From Panaeolus papilionaceus (Eukaryota > Basidiomycota > Agaricomycetes > Agaricales), in NCBI GenBank assembly GCA_015501605.1, contig JADNRZ010000023.1, forward strand, positions 62,001 to 126,000: 64,000 nucleotides of DNA, read 5' to 3'. The position numbers were made by a program, and so were the translations under genes. Shown here in pieces: positions 1 through 10,405 of the stretch. The notes under the pieces are model-generated. The model did not search any database, was not told where the DNA came from, and saw nothing but the letters and a program-made list of their open reading frames with translations. Numbering within the stretch: the stretch's first letter is position 1; each line of letters opens with the position of its first letter.

Positions 1-1874
1 GATGTTTACAAAAGGTTTGACAACATTTGAGTGAGTGTGGAAGGCTGGAGACACAAATGGGTGCTGGAATGCAGGTTGATGTAGTGTCAATGCTCAATGA
101 ACTGACAATAACCAGGATTCTCCTTAACTGTTTCTCTCGGTCTATTGGCTACACTTGACCAATCTCTTTCAAACTTTTTTTCAAATTGAAGATGTGTCAA
201 TTCTAAACACATTTCAGGTGTATATATGCACACAGACAGTGGTACCACCATACTAGAGTCTCAAAACCTCCTCCTGACTATTGTGGTTGATGCAGGATAT
301 TAGACATGCAATATCTTCATGAGGAGTGATCAGACTTCTATGATGAAGCACACATTTGAAAGGTGTTGACCACCGCGGTTTAAAAAACCTTTGAGCTCAA
401 AGATTGGTTAAGAAATGCAAATGATATTGGTGTAGAAACAAAGGGCATAACGATATGATGATTTTAGCTGGTTTGCATGTGGTGGAGGCTGAATGTGTTC
501 TGATGTATGAAACATGTATACACACATCATCATTATTGCCTGATGCCTTGGTTAGCTGATAATGAGTCAAATACAATGCTTTGGGTCCGCTTTTGGGAAA
601 ATATGATCCATACAAGAAGTATATAGCAGATTTATGCATATTATGGATGCAGTGTACTGTAAGTTTGCACCACATCCAATGATATATATAACCTGCATGC
701 CAAATTATAAGCCGAGAGGGTGAGTGGTGTGGAGAAATGGAGGCAGAAAAGCGGTGGGGGGAGGGGAGAAGAGTGATCAAGGGTGTTCCCACGCTCCAAT
801 ACCCAAATGCGAAATGCAATTGCTCCCTCCCTAGACACAACATTTATATTCTGATTTCAGATTCTTAATCTAGGCATTTGTAGCTTTCTGGTGATATATA
901 TATGTCCATATATAATTGCACCAAAGCGGTGCAAAATGGAGCAGGAATAATGCTGATTAAAAATAGGGGCTAATTAAATACCAAAAAAGCGCAGCTAAAT
1001 AGTGGGCCCCTAGTGGGGCTATTGTAAAACTGAGGGCATATCTTAAACTAGACAATTAGGGCTTTCTAATGGTATATATGTGCACCAGAAATAGTGCAAA
1101 AAAGCGGTGCAAATGCAGCAGGAATGGTGGCATAAATGAATAGGGGCTAAATTGATGGGAAAAAGCGCAGCTAAATGGGCTGCTCCCCTGCAGGAATTAA
1201 ATTGAATAAAATTCAGAATCAAATAGCAGGCAATTTTAGCTTTCTAATGGTATATATATGTCCATATAAAGTGGCCAGAAAAGCGGTGTAATAAATGCTG
1301 CAGTAAAAGGGGAGAAATATTATTAATTGATGTGATGTGTCATCATCCTAAATGGGTATTGATTAATAGGTGTGATTAGATTTGAGAATATTCCTGATTA
1401 GGCCGAAGATTTGATCTGAAAATAGAGTATTATATAATCAAGATAAATATAATATAATATCACAATAAGATTTCTAGGCAAGAAAGCCCAATTCTTGCTA
1501 ATATCGCTACTAAGATTTCTAGACAACATGCCTTGAAACCAAAGATCACAACTCTAAGATATTTACTACCTGGCCCAGGGGTTAAAGATTGTAACACTAA
1601 GATATCAAGATAGTAGCCTACAGGTACAAAGATATCAAGTTCAAGATCTTGTTGAGTTGCCTGTAGTGAAATAATAATTAAGTCTTGTCTCCTGGATAGG
1701 TGCCTAACAAACTATAAGATATTGCTACTAGAGTTCCAGGCAGTAGCCTATAATATTCTAAGATATCGCAAAGATATTGCAGCCAGGCAGTGTAGAAATC
1801 TTAGCATATTTGCCCAGAAACGGTGCAAGTACAGCTACAGGCTGTAGCCTATAATATGTCAAAGATATTGGAAG
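1..1874. other. Gene-free AT-rich repeat-like stretch
   Basis: I see no gene on either strand. The open frames on the minus strand near 397-843 have no recognisable motif. The stretch holds three degenerate copies of a repeat (875-1311, listed separately). From 1480 to 1860 there is a loose succession of related motifs such as 'aagatat' and 'caggcagtagcc'. It ends where the truncated KDZ transposase begins, so it is probably old transposon debris. Confidence 0.6.
875..1311. repeat. Three degenerate tandem copies, about 175-bp period
   Basis: Each copy starts with a 'gctttctrrtggtatatat' type box (near 882, 1061 and 1237). It is followed by 'aaaagcggtg', then 'gcaggaat', 'aggggcta' and 'aaagcgcagctaaat'. 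The third copy is cut short after the 'gcggtg' box. No coding potential is visible, and I do not recognise the family. Confidence 0.6.
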
Positions 1875-4222
1875 CCACGGGTCATCGGTTTACAAAGGGC
1901 CTTCGGTATACAGGTGTGGGAGGTTTATTCTGTGGTCGTTCGGAAATGGTTCTTCCTGTAGGGGTTGGTAATTTACAGAAAGGCGAACAGTAGGCTTCAA
2001 ACTCTTTGTACGGTTGTTAGTTTATTCATATTTTTTATCAGCTATGTGAATATGGACTACGTGTTCGCATCTGGCAGCCGACAGTTCATTGAGTCTGGCC
2101 TGTCCTCAATTCTCATCAGTTATGATATTGCTTGTCAGTGGTTCAAAAATCTGTTTCAACATTTCTCCGCGAGCGAGAATTGGCCCGACAAGCTTCAACT
2201 CTCAGAAAAAACAATCCACTATATTCCAGCAATTCCCAAACTTCACGAGCCTATGCATGAAGGGAAGAACCACCAACAGTATTCTCTCAATTTCATGATT
2301 GGGGTCAGTCTTTCGGATTTCGAGGTACCCGAGAGGTTCTGGGCGTTCCATAATGGTCTTGGTAACTCTACTAAGACCCAGGGTCCGGGGAATCGACATC
2401 TCATCATCGATGACAACTTCAATGCGTGGAATTGGTGGAAGTACATCAATATGGGCACTACGTTGGCAAGGAAGTACAGGGCTGCAGTGGCAGAGCGTAA
2501 TCTTCAAGTCGAGGCTCACTGTGGTCTCACAGAGAGTGTGAACGCGAAATTGACAAACGCCTGGGACAAAGTCTGCCAGCTCTGGGATGACGCGCCATAT
2601 CCAAAGACAGTCCAGAATCCCTATGAGGCAGAGGAAGTTGGTGAGTTTCATGTGCTATCCTCTTGTGTTGTTCCTAGTCCTTACATGTTCTATCAGAAAT
2701 TACAGAGGCGGAAGTATGACGAGACATTGCCAAGGAAGAGGAGCACTTGGCGAAGAAGAATGCAAACCAAGCCGTTCAGTCTACAAATGCGGGGATGTTT
2801 GTAACAACGGCATTGGACATCGAAGACACTCAGTGAGTTTAATTTTTATTTAATGTTTTTAATTACTACATGCTTATATTATTTTATAGACGACGGCTTC
2901 GACGCCTGGCGAGGTCGACGCCTGAAGGTCAAGCACGGGCTGAGGGCGGACTCATGGAGCAGCGTAATCAGCTGAGGTCGCGCATCCGAGCTTGGGAGGT
3001 ACTGCTCCCGATCTACATGCCAGGACTCCCTCAGTATCAGCGTGATCATGGTCCGTTCGAACCAGCTGAGCATCCTGAAAATCGCCTCCTATGGCTGCCA
3101 TCCGCCATCCCCTCTTACGAACTGCGAAAGAAGGTCTGTCACCCAGAGGTAACAGGCTACGAAGAACGCCTTCGCACCTCGCAGTGCACAGACTCCCTTG
3201 CCTCCCTGCGACACATACTCAAGGTTAAGCACCGACTTCACTACTTTGCTGCGAAAAACAGCTGAGGCCAAAGAGAAGGCACGCGTTCACGCGCAGTGAT
3301 CGATCGCGTACATGACCGTCTTCGTGGCATGGCGATAAAATACCGCGCTGCTCGCGATGCCAAGGTGAAGCTCTCAGAACCGGGACCCTGGGAGAAGATC
3401 CTGCAAGAGCTATTCGACGACGACATTAGGACGTACCAACAACGAAAGGCAAAGAAAAAGAAGGGTCGTCCAGGTACGTTGGAGGATGGAGTTTTGGAGA
3501 AAGGGGTGGAAGAAGGGAGAGATAAGACTGAGGACTTCAGCTTGGAAGAGGAAGAGGTGGACAAACGTGCTGGGTCGGGTGTAACACATTTGGAGTTGTC
3601 ATGGATCTGGACCGTGGATACGAGCGCATCAAAGTTAGCATCATCGGAATCTGTTGGGGAGGAAAATCAACACTCGACTCAAGATGTTGAATCCAACGGT
3701 GAAAGGGAAAGAGGGAAGGGGAAGGGGAAGAAGCGAAAGTCAATGGGTAGTAAGGACGAGGAGGAAGAGGAGTTGATGGCTGCCGACTCAATCCTGCAAG
3801 TGGAGTGGTCGAAAAGCAGGGCAAGGGCTAAACGCGCGACAGAAGAAGTGTTGCTCCTTTGCGAGGAGATGAGGCGGGTGTTGGCTTTCCTAAAATGGAA
3901 GGCGCAACAGTGGTTGGACTTTGCGAATCAATGTAGTCTGGAGGATGACTCGAGGCTGAAGGAGGGGATGGTAGCATACGCAAAGAGGCAATCCATCCTT
4001 CAGCTTGAACTACACAAAAAGTTCAAGGGGATGTGGGACGCTCCACTGCAAGATGCATCCCCGAAACCGCCTGTATCACCAAACACAGCTAATATCGAGT
4101 CAGGACTTGTGGATCGCGATGATGAAGAGACTGATAGCAATGGGTCGGATGATGAAGACGAGGACCTGGATGCAGGAATGCTCGACATCGGTGACGGAGA
4201 TGATCTTGAGGATAACGAGTAG
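1875..4222 (+). pseudogene. KDZ-superfamily transposase, 5'-truncated and nonsense-broken
   Basis: This is the C-terminal two thirds of a Kyakuja/Dileera/Zisupton DNA transposase. The first recognisable piece is GVGGLFCGR near 1895. A 52-bp intron (1990-2041) is followed by VNMDYVF, the family signature SYDIACQWFKNL and GPGNRH. Further introns fit at 2641-2705 and 2833-2889. They connect to the typical tail with RRLRRLAR, YMPGLPQYQ, IDRVHDR, KYRAARDAK and LSWIW, ending at 4222 in an acidic tract. Two in-frame TGA codons (2717-2719 and 3263-3265) break the frame, and relatives have arginine at or near both places. The N-terminal CxC2 zinc-finger part and the start are missing. Terminal inverted repeats were not found. 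The frame is otherwise intact, so the copy is not ancient. Confidence 0.85.
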
Positions 4223-4617
4223 TTCCAAACTCTGAACATACATTTTGGGGTATAAACCACCCCCCTTATTTTAAAATATTAATGATATTAATATTGAATT
4301 TCGAATCTGTTGACTTAGAATATGTTTGAGACTTTCTGTTGATAAGAATCGATGTGATTATGTCGGACGTGTGTCATATAAAAATTTAATTTTAAATCTA
4401 CATAGCAGAAGTTATGCTCCGTTCTACTCATAGTGTTCATTAACGTTCATCAGAATGATTATATATCCATCACACTAAATATAATTGAAGCAGCAATCAA
4501 TGTCATGTTTACAAGCCTGCGTGTGTACATCACAACAGCCATCAGAGGCGTGGTTACAATTTTGACTGACAGCACTACAAGTCGGTGTGTTCCAACATGT
4601 GAATCTGGAGACTGATT
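4223..4617. other. AT-rich spacer after the KDZ relic
   Basis: No gene or RNA is visible. Base composition is strongly AT-rich, with runs such as 'aatattaatgatattaatatt'. It probably belongs to the 3' flank of the KDZ copy. Confidence 0.4.
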
Positions 4618-5150
4618 GACGTGCTCGTTGTTGTTGAGGGTAGCGAGCAAGTGTGCCCCAATTCAATAAATATTCCATAAAATTTTATTTTAATTCTTAA
4701 AAGAGAGGGAATGGTGCTCATGTTGTTGTGGACAGGGAGCAATTAAGCATCATTGATGAGCTGTTCTAAAAATAGAACGTCATCCGGATTCATTTTCACG
4801 CATCCACCCATTCTGGCTATCGCGCGCCTGCACTGATGTGACAAATATTCAATATATATATATTTATTAAATATTTATCATTTATATTGGTCCCCAGGCT
4901 GCTCGTCGTTGTTGTGGACAGTGAGCAAGGGTATGCAGGCATCATTGAGATGATGTTCTAAAAATAGAACATCATCCAAATGCATTTTCACCCATCCACC
5001 CATTCTGGCTATCGCGCACCCGTGCTGATGTGAAACATATTTAATATAATATTATGAATATCTATTTTATTTCTTTTGAGCACCGCAAGGGTGCTGGTCA
5101 TCGTTGTGGACAGTGAGCAAGGGTGGGCGGGCACCATTGGTGGTGTTGTT
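4618..5150. repeat. Imperfect tandem repeat, about 190-bp period, with hairpin
   Basis: Two near-complete units (about 4714-4895 and 4900-5095) and two partial units (from 4618 and from 5096) share several boxes. These are a 'gtggacagtgagcaa' box, a stem-loop, 'cattttcac', 'catccacccattctggct' and 'atcgcgc', followed by an AT tract. The stem-loop in the second unit is a perfect 9-bp inverted repeat (gatgttcta, aaaa loop, tagaacatc). In the first unit the same hairpin core is kept with changed flanks. The block lies between the KDZ relic and a solo LTR. It could be a subterminal repeat array of a DNA transposon, but I do not recognise it. Confidence 0.6.
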
Positions 5151-5209
5151 GACACATGTTTGACAACGAGCATCCATCAATGCCCATCAATATCCCCAAT
5201 GCCGGCCAC

Positions 5210-5511
5210 TGTCAGGGGATCTGTCACAGAACCCCCACCCTAGCGCGGTTACGGTGCACAGCCTGGTCATCATCTCTAGATCACTGTACAGCCGCCCGTT
5301 GCATCATTGATACCCCTGTCGTAGTGCGCAGCCTCCTTTCCTGATTGTTTCGTCACCATCATTTGATATCGCATAGCCTTAGCCTATTCTTAGATTTAGT
5401 GCACAGCATACCGGTAGATAGTTTATCCGATGTAGTATATAGGCCAGTGGGGATCAGGATGATTCCTCACTCGATTATCAACTTGGCTTCTGGGCATTCC
5501 TATCCCTTACA
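5210..5511 (+). mobile_element. Solo LTR of the KH-domain LTR element
   Basis: This 302-bp sequence begins TGTCAGGGG and ends CCCTTACA. It matches, in inverted orientation, the two LTRs of the complete element at 8942-10707. It is flanked by a perfect 5-bp target-site duplication, gccac at 5205-5209 and 5512-5516. It is therefore a genuine insertion that later lost its interior by LTR-LTR recombination. The differences from the other two copies that I checked fall at CpG sites. Confidence 0.9.
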
Positions 5512-5536
5512 GCCACCCTAGGTGTTACCTGTGAAT

Positions 5537-5605
5537 TGACTGTAAAGTACAGTCACTGTAAAAGTACAGTCGTGATATATCAGGCCTGGCTGTACTTTTA
5601 CAGTG
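5537..5605. repeat. Compound inverted repeat / foldback
   Basis: Two palindromic structures lie side by side. TGACTGTA-aag-TACAGTCA occupies 5537-5555. A 16-bp perfect inverted repeat, CACTGTAAAAGTACAG at 5554-5569, pairs with its complement at 5590-5605. Both share the ACTGTA/TACAGT core. The sequence sits at the 5' truncation point of the Gypsy relic. It may be the end of a small foldback element or MITE, or a recombination scar. Confidence 0.6.
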
Positions 5606-5632
5606 GTTCATTAATGATTGTAGCAGCATAGG

Positions 5633-6403
5633 CTGGCCTACCACCCCCAAACTGACAGAACCACTGAACACTTTAACCAAGAAATCAAAGTCTACCTCTC
5701 TATCTACTGCATCATGAACCCTGAATCCTGGCCAGATGCTCTCCCCACTCTCGAATTCACTCACAATAATCGATGACACTCAGACAGACCCCACTCCTCC
5801 TTTGAACTCATGCTGGGAACAAGCCCCACACAGATCCCATTGGCCTTCGAACACACAATCTATCCCTCTGTTGACAAGAAGCTTGCATCCCTTCTCAAGA
5901 TCTGACAGGAAGCAATTGCAGCACACATGTTTGCCAGGAATAGAATGATTAACTTCAGCAAAAACCTGTTTACCCTGTTCAAAGTCAGAGATCTTGTGTG
6001 GCTCGACTCCTGAAACCTGAAACTTGGACACAACAAGAAGATTTTGATGAAATGAGAAGGACCCTTTCCAATTACCAAAGTATTGGGACCAGTAACATAT
6101 TGCCTCAAACTCCCACAGTATTGGAAAATCCATGATGTCTTCCACACCACCCTTCTCTCTGAATATTCTGAAACAACAGAGCATGGACCAAACTTCCCAC
6201 AACTGCCACCAGACATCATTGGCGGAGAAGAAGAATACAAACTTGACTGGATTCACAAGCATTGTGGAAAATTGGGCAAGAGAGAATACTTTGTATTGTG
6301 GAAAGGCTTCCCACCATTCCACAACTCATGGGAACCAGAATCTCACCTTGCTAACGCCCCTGACATTCTTTTACCCTATAAAAGACGCTTCAAACTTGCC
6401 TAG
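5633..6403 (+). pseudogene. Ty3/Gypsy integrase C-terminus with chromodomain
   Basis: A single frame from 5633 to 6403 reads as the end of a Gypsy pol polyprotein. It begins at the integrase signature AYHPQTD. Next comes an [14 protein letters not shown] segment, then FELMLGTSP, FPITKVLGPVTYCLKLP, KIHDVFHTTLL, EHGPNFP and a chromodomain with LWKGFP and SWEPESHL. There is no frameshift. Four in-frame TGA codons (5774, 5903, 6011 and 6053) interrupt it, and each sits where an arginine is expected. Protease, reverse transcriptase and RNase H are absent; upstream is the foldback and a solo LTR. It is a 5'-truncated, dead copy. Confidence 0.88.
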
Positions 6404-6441
6404 AACCCCAGCTCAATCACAATCCACATTCAACAACCAAC

Positions 6442-7619
6442 ATGACTTCCTCCATCCTCAAATCATCCCCATCTTCTTCATCTCTTTCTGCTGCTAAGAC
6501 TGTCTGCATTCACTCCCAATCCTCCTCCACCTCCTCCAATGTTTCTTCAGTCCACACCCCTGTACTGCCATATTCCAAATCCGACAAGGAGCTCATTGCT
6601 GCACTAAAGCCCTCATCACCAAAGCCAAACAACAAGGACTACACCTAGAAGAGGAAGCTGACCAACAAGAAACACCCAGCCCCATCCAGAACCTCGACAA
6701 TGTCATCAAAACCATCTTCATCACCCACAATCTAGAAACCAATACCCCTGCTGAACCCACGAACAATGCCACCACTTGGGAAGCCCCGAAAAATGCCCCC
6801 AGCTCTACCCACAACCACACCTCCATCACCTTCGACAAATTTGTCAACATTTTCCGTGATTCCAAAGACTATGACAACCTTGCATGCACCCTTCCTTTCA
6901 ATGAGGCCCACACGGGCCCAATTTGTCTGACAGACAACCACATCTCCCAAACCTGCGAACAAGTCCTCAAACTCTATGCAGCAATCAATGCCCATGAGAA
7001 AGCCGCAGCCACCTATTGGGATACCAGTTGCTCCTTATTTGAATCATTCTGCAGAGAGCACCTCAACAATCCCGCCTGTCACAACTGGCTCATGGAGCTC
7101 ATCACCACCCAACACACCAAATATGCCAACCACAAACCCAATGACCTATACACCTTCAAACGCAACAATGAAACCTATCACCCAACCATAGAAAGCCTAG
7201 CTAGTTGTCCTGACAGCAAAACCTTCAACAGACTCAACTTCACCACCTGCACCTGCATCTTGAATCTGATGAAATGAGGACAAAACCTTTGCTGCTCTTG
7301 CCCAAACTCTGACAACCACTTCCAAATTGAATGCCCCAAGTACTGTTGCTTCCATTGCAAGACATTCGCTCCCCTACATCCTGCAAAAGAATGTCCTAAA
7401 AGATCATCATCCGCCACCAACAAATGGAAGAACAAGAAAACTGCCAAACAGTCATCTAACCCTTGGGAAAAAGGCAAACTATGGGAATCTACTTGGCCTG
7501 TTGAAGAAAAGGGATGGACCCCAAGAAGCTCCACCAATGACAATGGCACCTGGGCCAATGGCTTCTCTGACTATGACAACAACATGTGCAATGAAGCCAT
7601 CCACAACATCAACACCTGA
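6442..7619 (+). pseudogene. Zinc-knuckle (Gag-like) ORF downstream of the Gypsy pol
   Basis: An ORF follows the pol stop by 38 nt, starting at the ATG at 6442. A one-base loss in an A run near 6606 moves it to the frame that ends with TGA at 7617-7619, giving roughly 390 codons. One in-frame TGA at 7275 falls just before two Cys/His knuckles. The first is CCSCP...H....C and the second is CCFHCK......H....C. The N-terminus is serine-rich and the middle is helical with many Asn, Thr and Trp residues. It ends 31 bp before the 3' LTR, so it belongs to this element. Zinc knuckles suggest a nucleic-acid-binding Gag-like protein, but its place 3' of pol is unusual. The exact function is unknown. Confidence 0.6.
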
Positions 7620-7650
7620 TTGAGGTCAATCAGCCTTAGTAAGGGGGTAA

Positions 7651-8815
7651 TGTTACATTGTCTTTTTCCTTCCTTCTCTTTTCTCTATCATATCTTGTAC
7701 CATCACTCCTTCTTATCTTATCATCATGTACTATCATCTCTCTTTGTACTTGTAGTTTGCCTTATCTCTCTTATCTCTCTTATCTTTTCCTTCTCACTCC
7801 ACTTCCATTCCTGCTGTTGCTCCACTCTTATCTCCTATCTCTGACTCATTTCCTTACTCATCTCTCTCACACTTATGACTCATTCCTTATTGTATTCTCA
7901 TGCTCACTCCGTTATGACTCCTATTCTGACTCATGGACTTCACACCTTATCTACTTGGCATTTACATGCACAGCCTCTTAGATAGCTATATAAACCCTGT
8001 AGTTTATACCCTTGTTCTTTAGCTAGTTCTTTAACTTTGAATAGAACAACAACCTTTGTTACGCTTTATCTTTTCTCCTTCGTCTTACCATTATGCCCCT
8101 ATCTTTTCTTCATCTTATCGGACTATTATCTTATCTTCGTGTACTATCATCTCTCTTTGTACTTGTAGTTCGCCTTATCCTCTTATCTTTTCCTCTTCTC
8201 ACTCCACTTCCATTCCCTCTGTCGCCCCACATCTTATTCCGTTCTCTGACTCATACTTCTCTCACATCTATGACTCGTTCTCTATTATATTCCCATACAC
8301 ACTCCACTATGACTCCTTCACCCCGTCTTCCGACTCTTATTTATCTTGCGCACAGACCTCTTGTATTGTGCACAGACCACTAGCATTACATATATAAACC
8401 CCGGTACTATACCCTATGTTCTTTAGCTAGTTCTTTAACTACAATAGAACGATAACTTCTACTGGACTTCTTTTACTTGCTCTCTACTAAGACAATACCA
8501 TCGAGCGATCACTCGAAGTGGCATTCTTAGTTAGATATTCTCGAACTCCAACGTAACTCACTGAACCGACTCCGATTTCACCTTCGAACTTCGTTCTTGT
8601 TGACTCTACAGCTGGACTTGTACGCGCTGAACAAGTCAACTGTAACAACCTTCTACAACAATCTTACTCTACTTGCTCTCTTCTAAGACAATACCAGCGT
8701 AGTGTGTGTATGCAGTGGCATTCTTAGAACGATACTTGAACTCTATTGCACAGCCGAACCGACTCCGACTAGCTCAAAGGCCTTAACTGCAAGCACCTGT
8801 CGGGCTACCGTAACA
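7651..8815 (+). mobile_element. Composite 3' LTR region of the Gypsy element
   Basis: A polypurine tract (agtaagggggtaa, 7638-7650) precedes TGTTACATTG, the LTR start. The pyrimidine-rich sequence at 7660-7850 recurs at 8065-8260 starting at a second TGTTACG (8057). The 'ttctaagacaatacca' and 'gtggcattctta' boxes appear twice (around 8490 and 8690). Ends of type GTAACA occur near 8647 and 8815. I read this as two or more LTR copies recombined in tandem. Each keeps a TATA box followed by a 'tttagctagttctttaac' box (about 7986 and 8389), the likely LTR promoter. The pyrimidine-rich open frames here are not proteins. Confidence 0.7.
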
Positions 8816-8941
8816 GATGATAGTACACATGATAAGATGAGATAGTCAAGATAAGATGCAAAGTAAAGGGAGTGAAGTGAAGATGTTGTAACATAGACAC
8901 CCATATAAACCCTGTAGTTTATACCTTTGTTATTTAGCTAG

Positions 8942-9243
8942 TGTAAGGGATAGGAATGCCCAGAAGCCAAGTTGATAATCGAGTGAGGAATCATCCTGAT
9001 CCCCACTGGCCTATATACTACATTGGATAAACTATCTACCGGTATGCTGTGCACTAAATCTAAGAATAGGCTAAGGCTATGCAATATCAAATGATGGTGA
9101 TGAAACAATCAGGAAAGGAGGCTGCGCACTACGACAGGGGTATCAATGATGCAACGGGCGGCTGTACAGTGATCTAGAGATGATGACCAGGCTGTGCACC
9201 GTAACCGTGCTAGGGTGGGGGTTCTGTGACAGATCCCCTGACA
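8942..9243 (-). repeat. LTR (3' with respect to the element)
   Basis: This is a 302-bp LTR, TGTAAGGG...CCTGACA on the plus strand. It differs from the partner LTR at six positions, all C-to-T or G-to-A changes at CpG sites. Confidence 0.9.
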
Positions 9244-9281
9244 CTATCTCCCCATCTAGATTTGCTGCCCCAGCAAATCCC

Positions 9282-10304
9282 TTAGCTTCCACGTCTACCG
9301 CCTCGTCCACTGCGCTCCTGGAAAACCACACTGCGACCACCCCTTGAAGGAGCAGTGGGGGGGATAGGGTTCCCAAGAGTGGGCGCAAGTGCTGAGAAGT
9401 GGGCTCTCATCGCATCAATGCTCATCAGTGAGCCAGGCGAGAGTGCTGGGGTAGGATTGGCGGTCTGCATCATGGCTGTAGGCGCGATGGGAGTGTTGGG
9501 CTGGTTCACAGGTGTCGTCGAAGCTGATCGAGCACCTGGGGTAGCCACCGGTGAAGGTGGGGCGGCCGTGTTCATGACGATGGAGGGGACGACCGGAGTA
9601 GAGCCTGGAGCAGGGGTAGGAGTTGCCGACAGTGCTGCAGGGGTTAGAGCGGCGGACTGAGGAATTGATGGTGGCGAGGGGGGCTGAGTGGCCGGAGCAG
9701 CCTGAACGATGGGAACAGGGGCTTCACGGAACTTCCCAGCAGTTGGCCTCCCACTGGCATCACAAGCAGGACCCGGAGCATCCCGCTGCCTAGGAGCGCG
9801 GACTCGGCGACGAGCGAGCTGCTTGCCCAATACGACGAGGGCATTACCAACTTGAGAGTCGGTACCGCGAATAGAGACGTGGCGGGCACCAGCTGATCCG
9901 TCCTTTACCTCAAAGGCTCGGATGTGCGCACCAGATAAGTCATGGATCTGTTTAAGACCCCTTCCACCTCGCCCAACCAGGTGCGCTGCCATCGCGTCGG
10001 GTACAATGACAGTGAGCAACTGCTGATCGGGTTTGTCGTCCTTCTGAGGGTAGGTGCCCAACATATGAAGGTGGGTGGGAATAGTGCCTTGTGGGGGAGT
10101 AGGAGCCGGTGGGGCGGGAGGCTCAGCCTTCTTCCGCTGACGGCGAGAGGGTTGGGTAGGTGCGATAGCTGCAATAGTCTGTTGGGTAGAGAGCTGGTTG
10201 GTGACGGAGCGAAGCTCCTCCTGGAGCAGCCTCATCCGCTCATAGAGTTGGTCGAACTGTTCAGTGACGAATTCTTCCAAGGACATCTCTGGTGTAGTAG
10301 ACAT
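9282..10304 (-). CDS. KH-domain protein of the non-autonomous LTR element (340 aa)
   Basis: The protein is encoded by one uninterrupted exon filling the element's interior. Residues about 5-45 form a likely coiled coil (QLYERMRLLQEELRSVTNQL), followed by a basic, proline-rich linker. Residues about 95-170 are a KH RNA-binding domain. The core is LLTVIVPDAMAAHLVGRGG with the GxxG loop GRGG, then HDLSGAHIRAF and HVSIRGT. The remainder is low-complexity Pro/Ala/Thr-rich and ends in an RG/RGG-rich tail (RSGRGGRRGS). Coiled coil, KH and RGG together suggest an RNA-binding, oligomerising protein that could package the element's RNA in place of Gag; this is inference. There is no capsid or zinc knuckle. 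The frame has no stop or shift, unlike all other transposon genes here. Confidence 0.8.
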   Translation of the reverse strand: MSTTPEMSLEEFVTEQFDQLYERMRLLQEELRSVTNQLSTQQTIAAIAPTQPSRRQRKKAEPPAPPAPTPPQGTIPTHLHMLGTYPQKDDKPDQQLLTVIVPDAMAAHLVGRGGRGLKQIHDLSGAHIRAFEVKDGSAGARHVSIRGTDSQVGNALVVLGKQLARRRVRAPRQRDAPGPACDASGRPTAGKFREAPVPIVQAAPATQPPSPPSIPQSAALTPAALSATPTPAPGSTPVVPSIVMNTAAPPSPVATPGARSASTTPVNQPNTPIAPTAMMQTANPTPALSPGSLMSIDAMRAHFSALAPTLGNPIPPTAPSRGGRSVVFQERSGRGGRRGS

Positions 10305-10405
10305 TGGGAGCAGGGTGTGGGCGAAGGGTAGGGCTTGTAGGATGAGGAGTAGATGGTGTGCAGTGAGCTAGGGAGGTGCAGACTGCTGTAGAGACTTGAT
10401 TATGA

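Noticed and set aside
5780..6322. Minus-strand 180-codon open frame
   Set aside because: It is the antisense shadow of the Gypsy integrase relic, whose sense strand has clear family motifs.
7620..8397. Several overlapping plus-strand open frames rich in Ser, Leu, Tyr and Phe
   Set aside because: They lie in the pyrimidine-rich part of the Gypsy LTRs in more than one frame and recur with the repeat; low complexity explains their openness.
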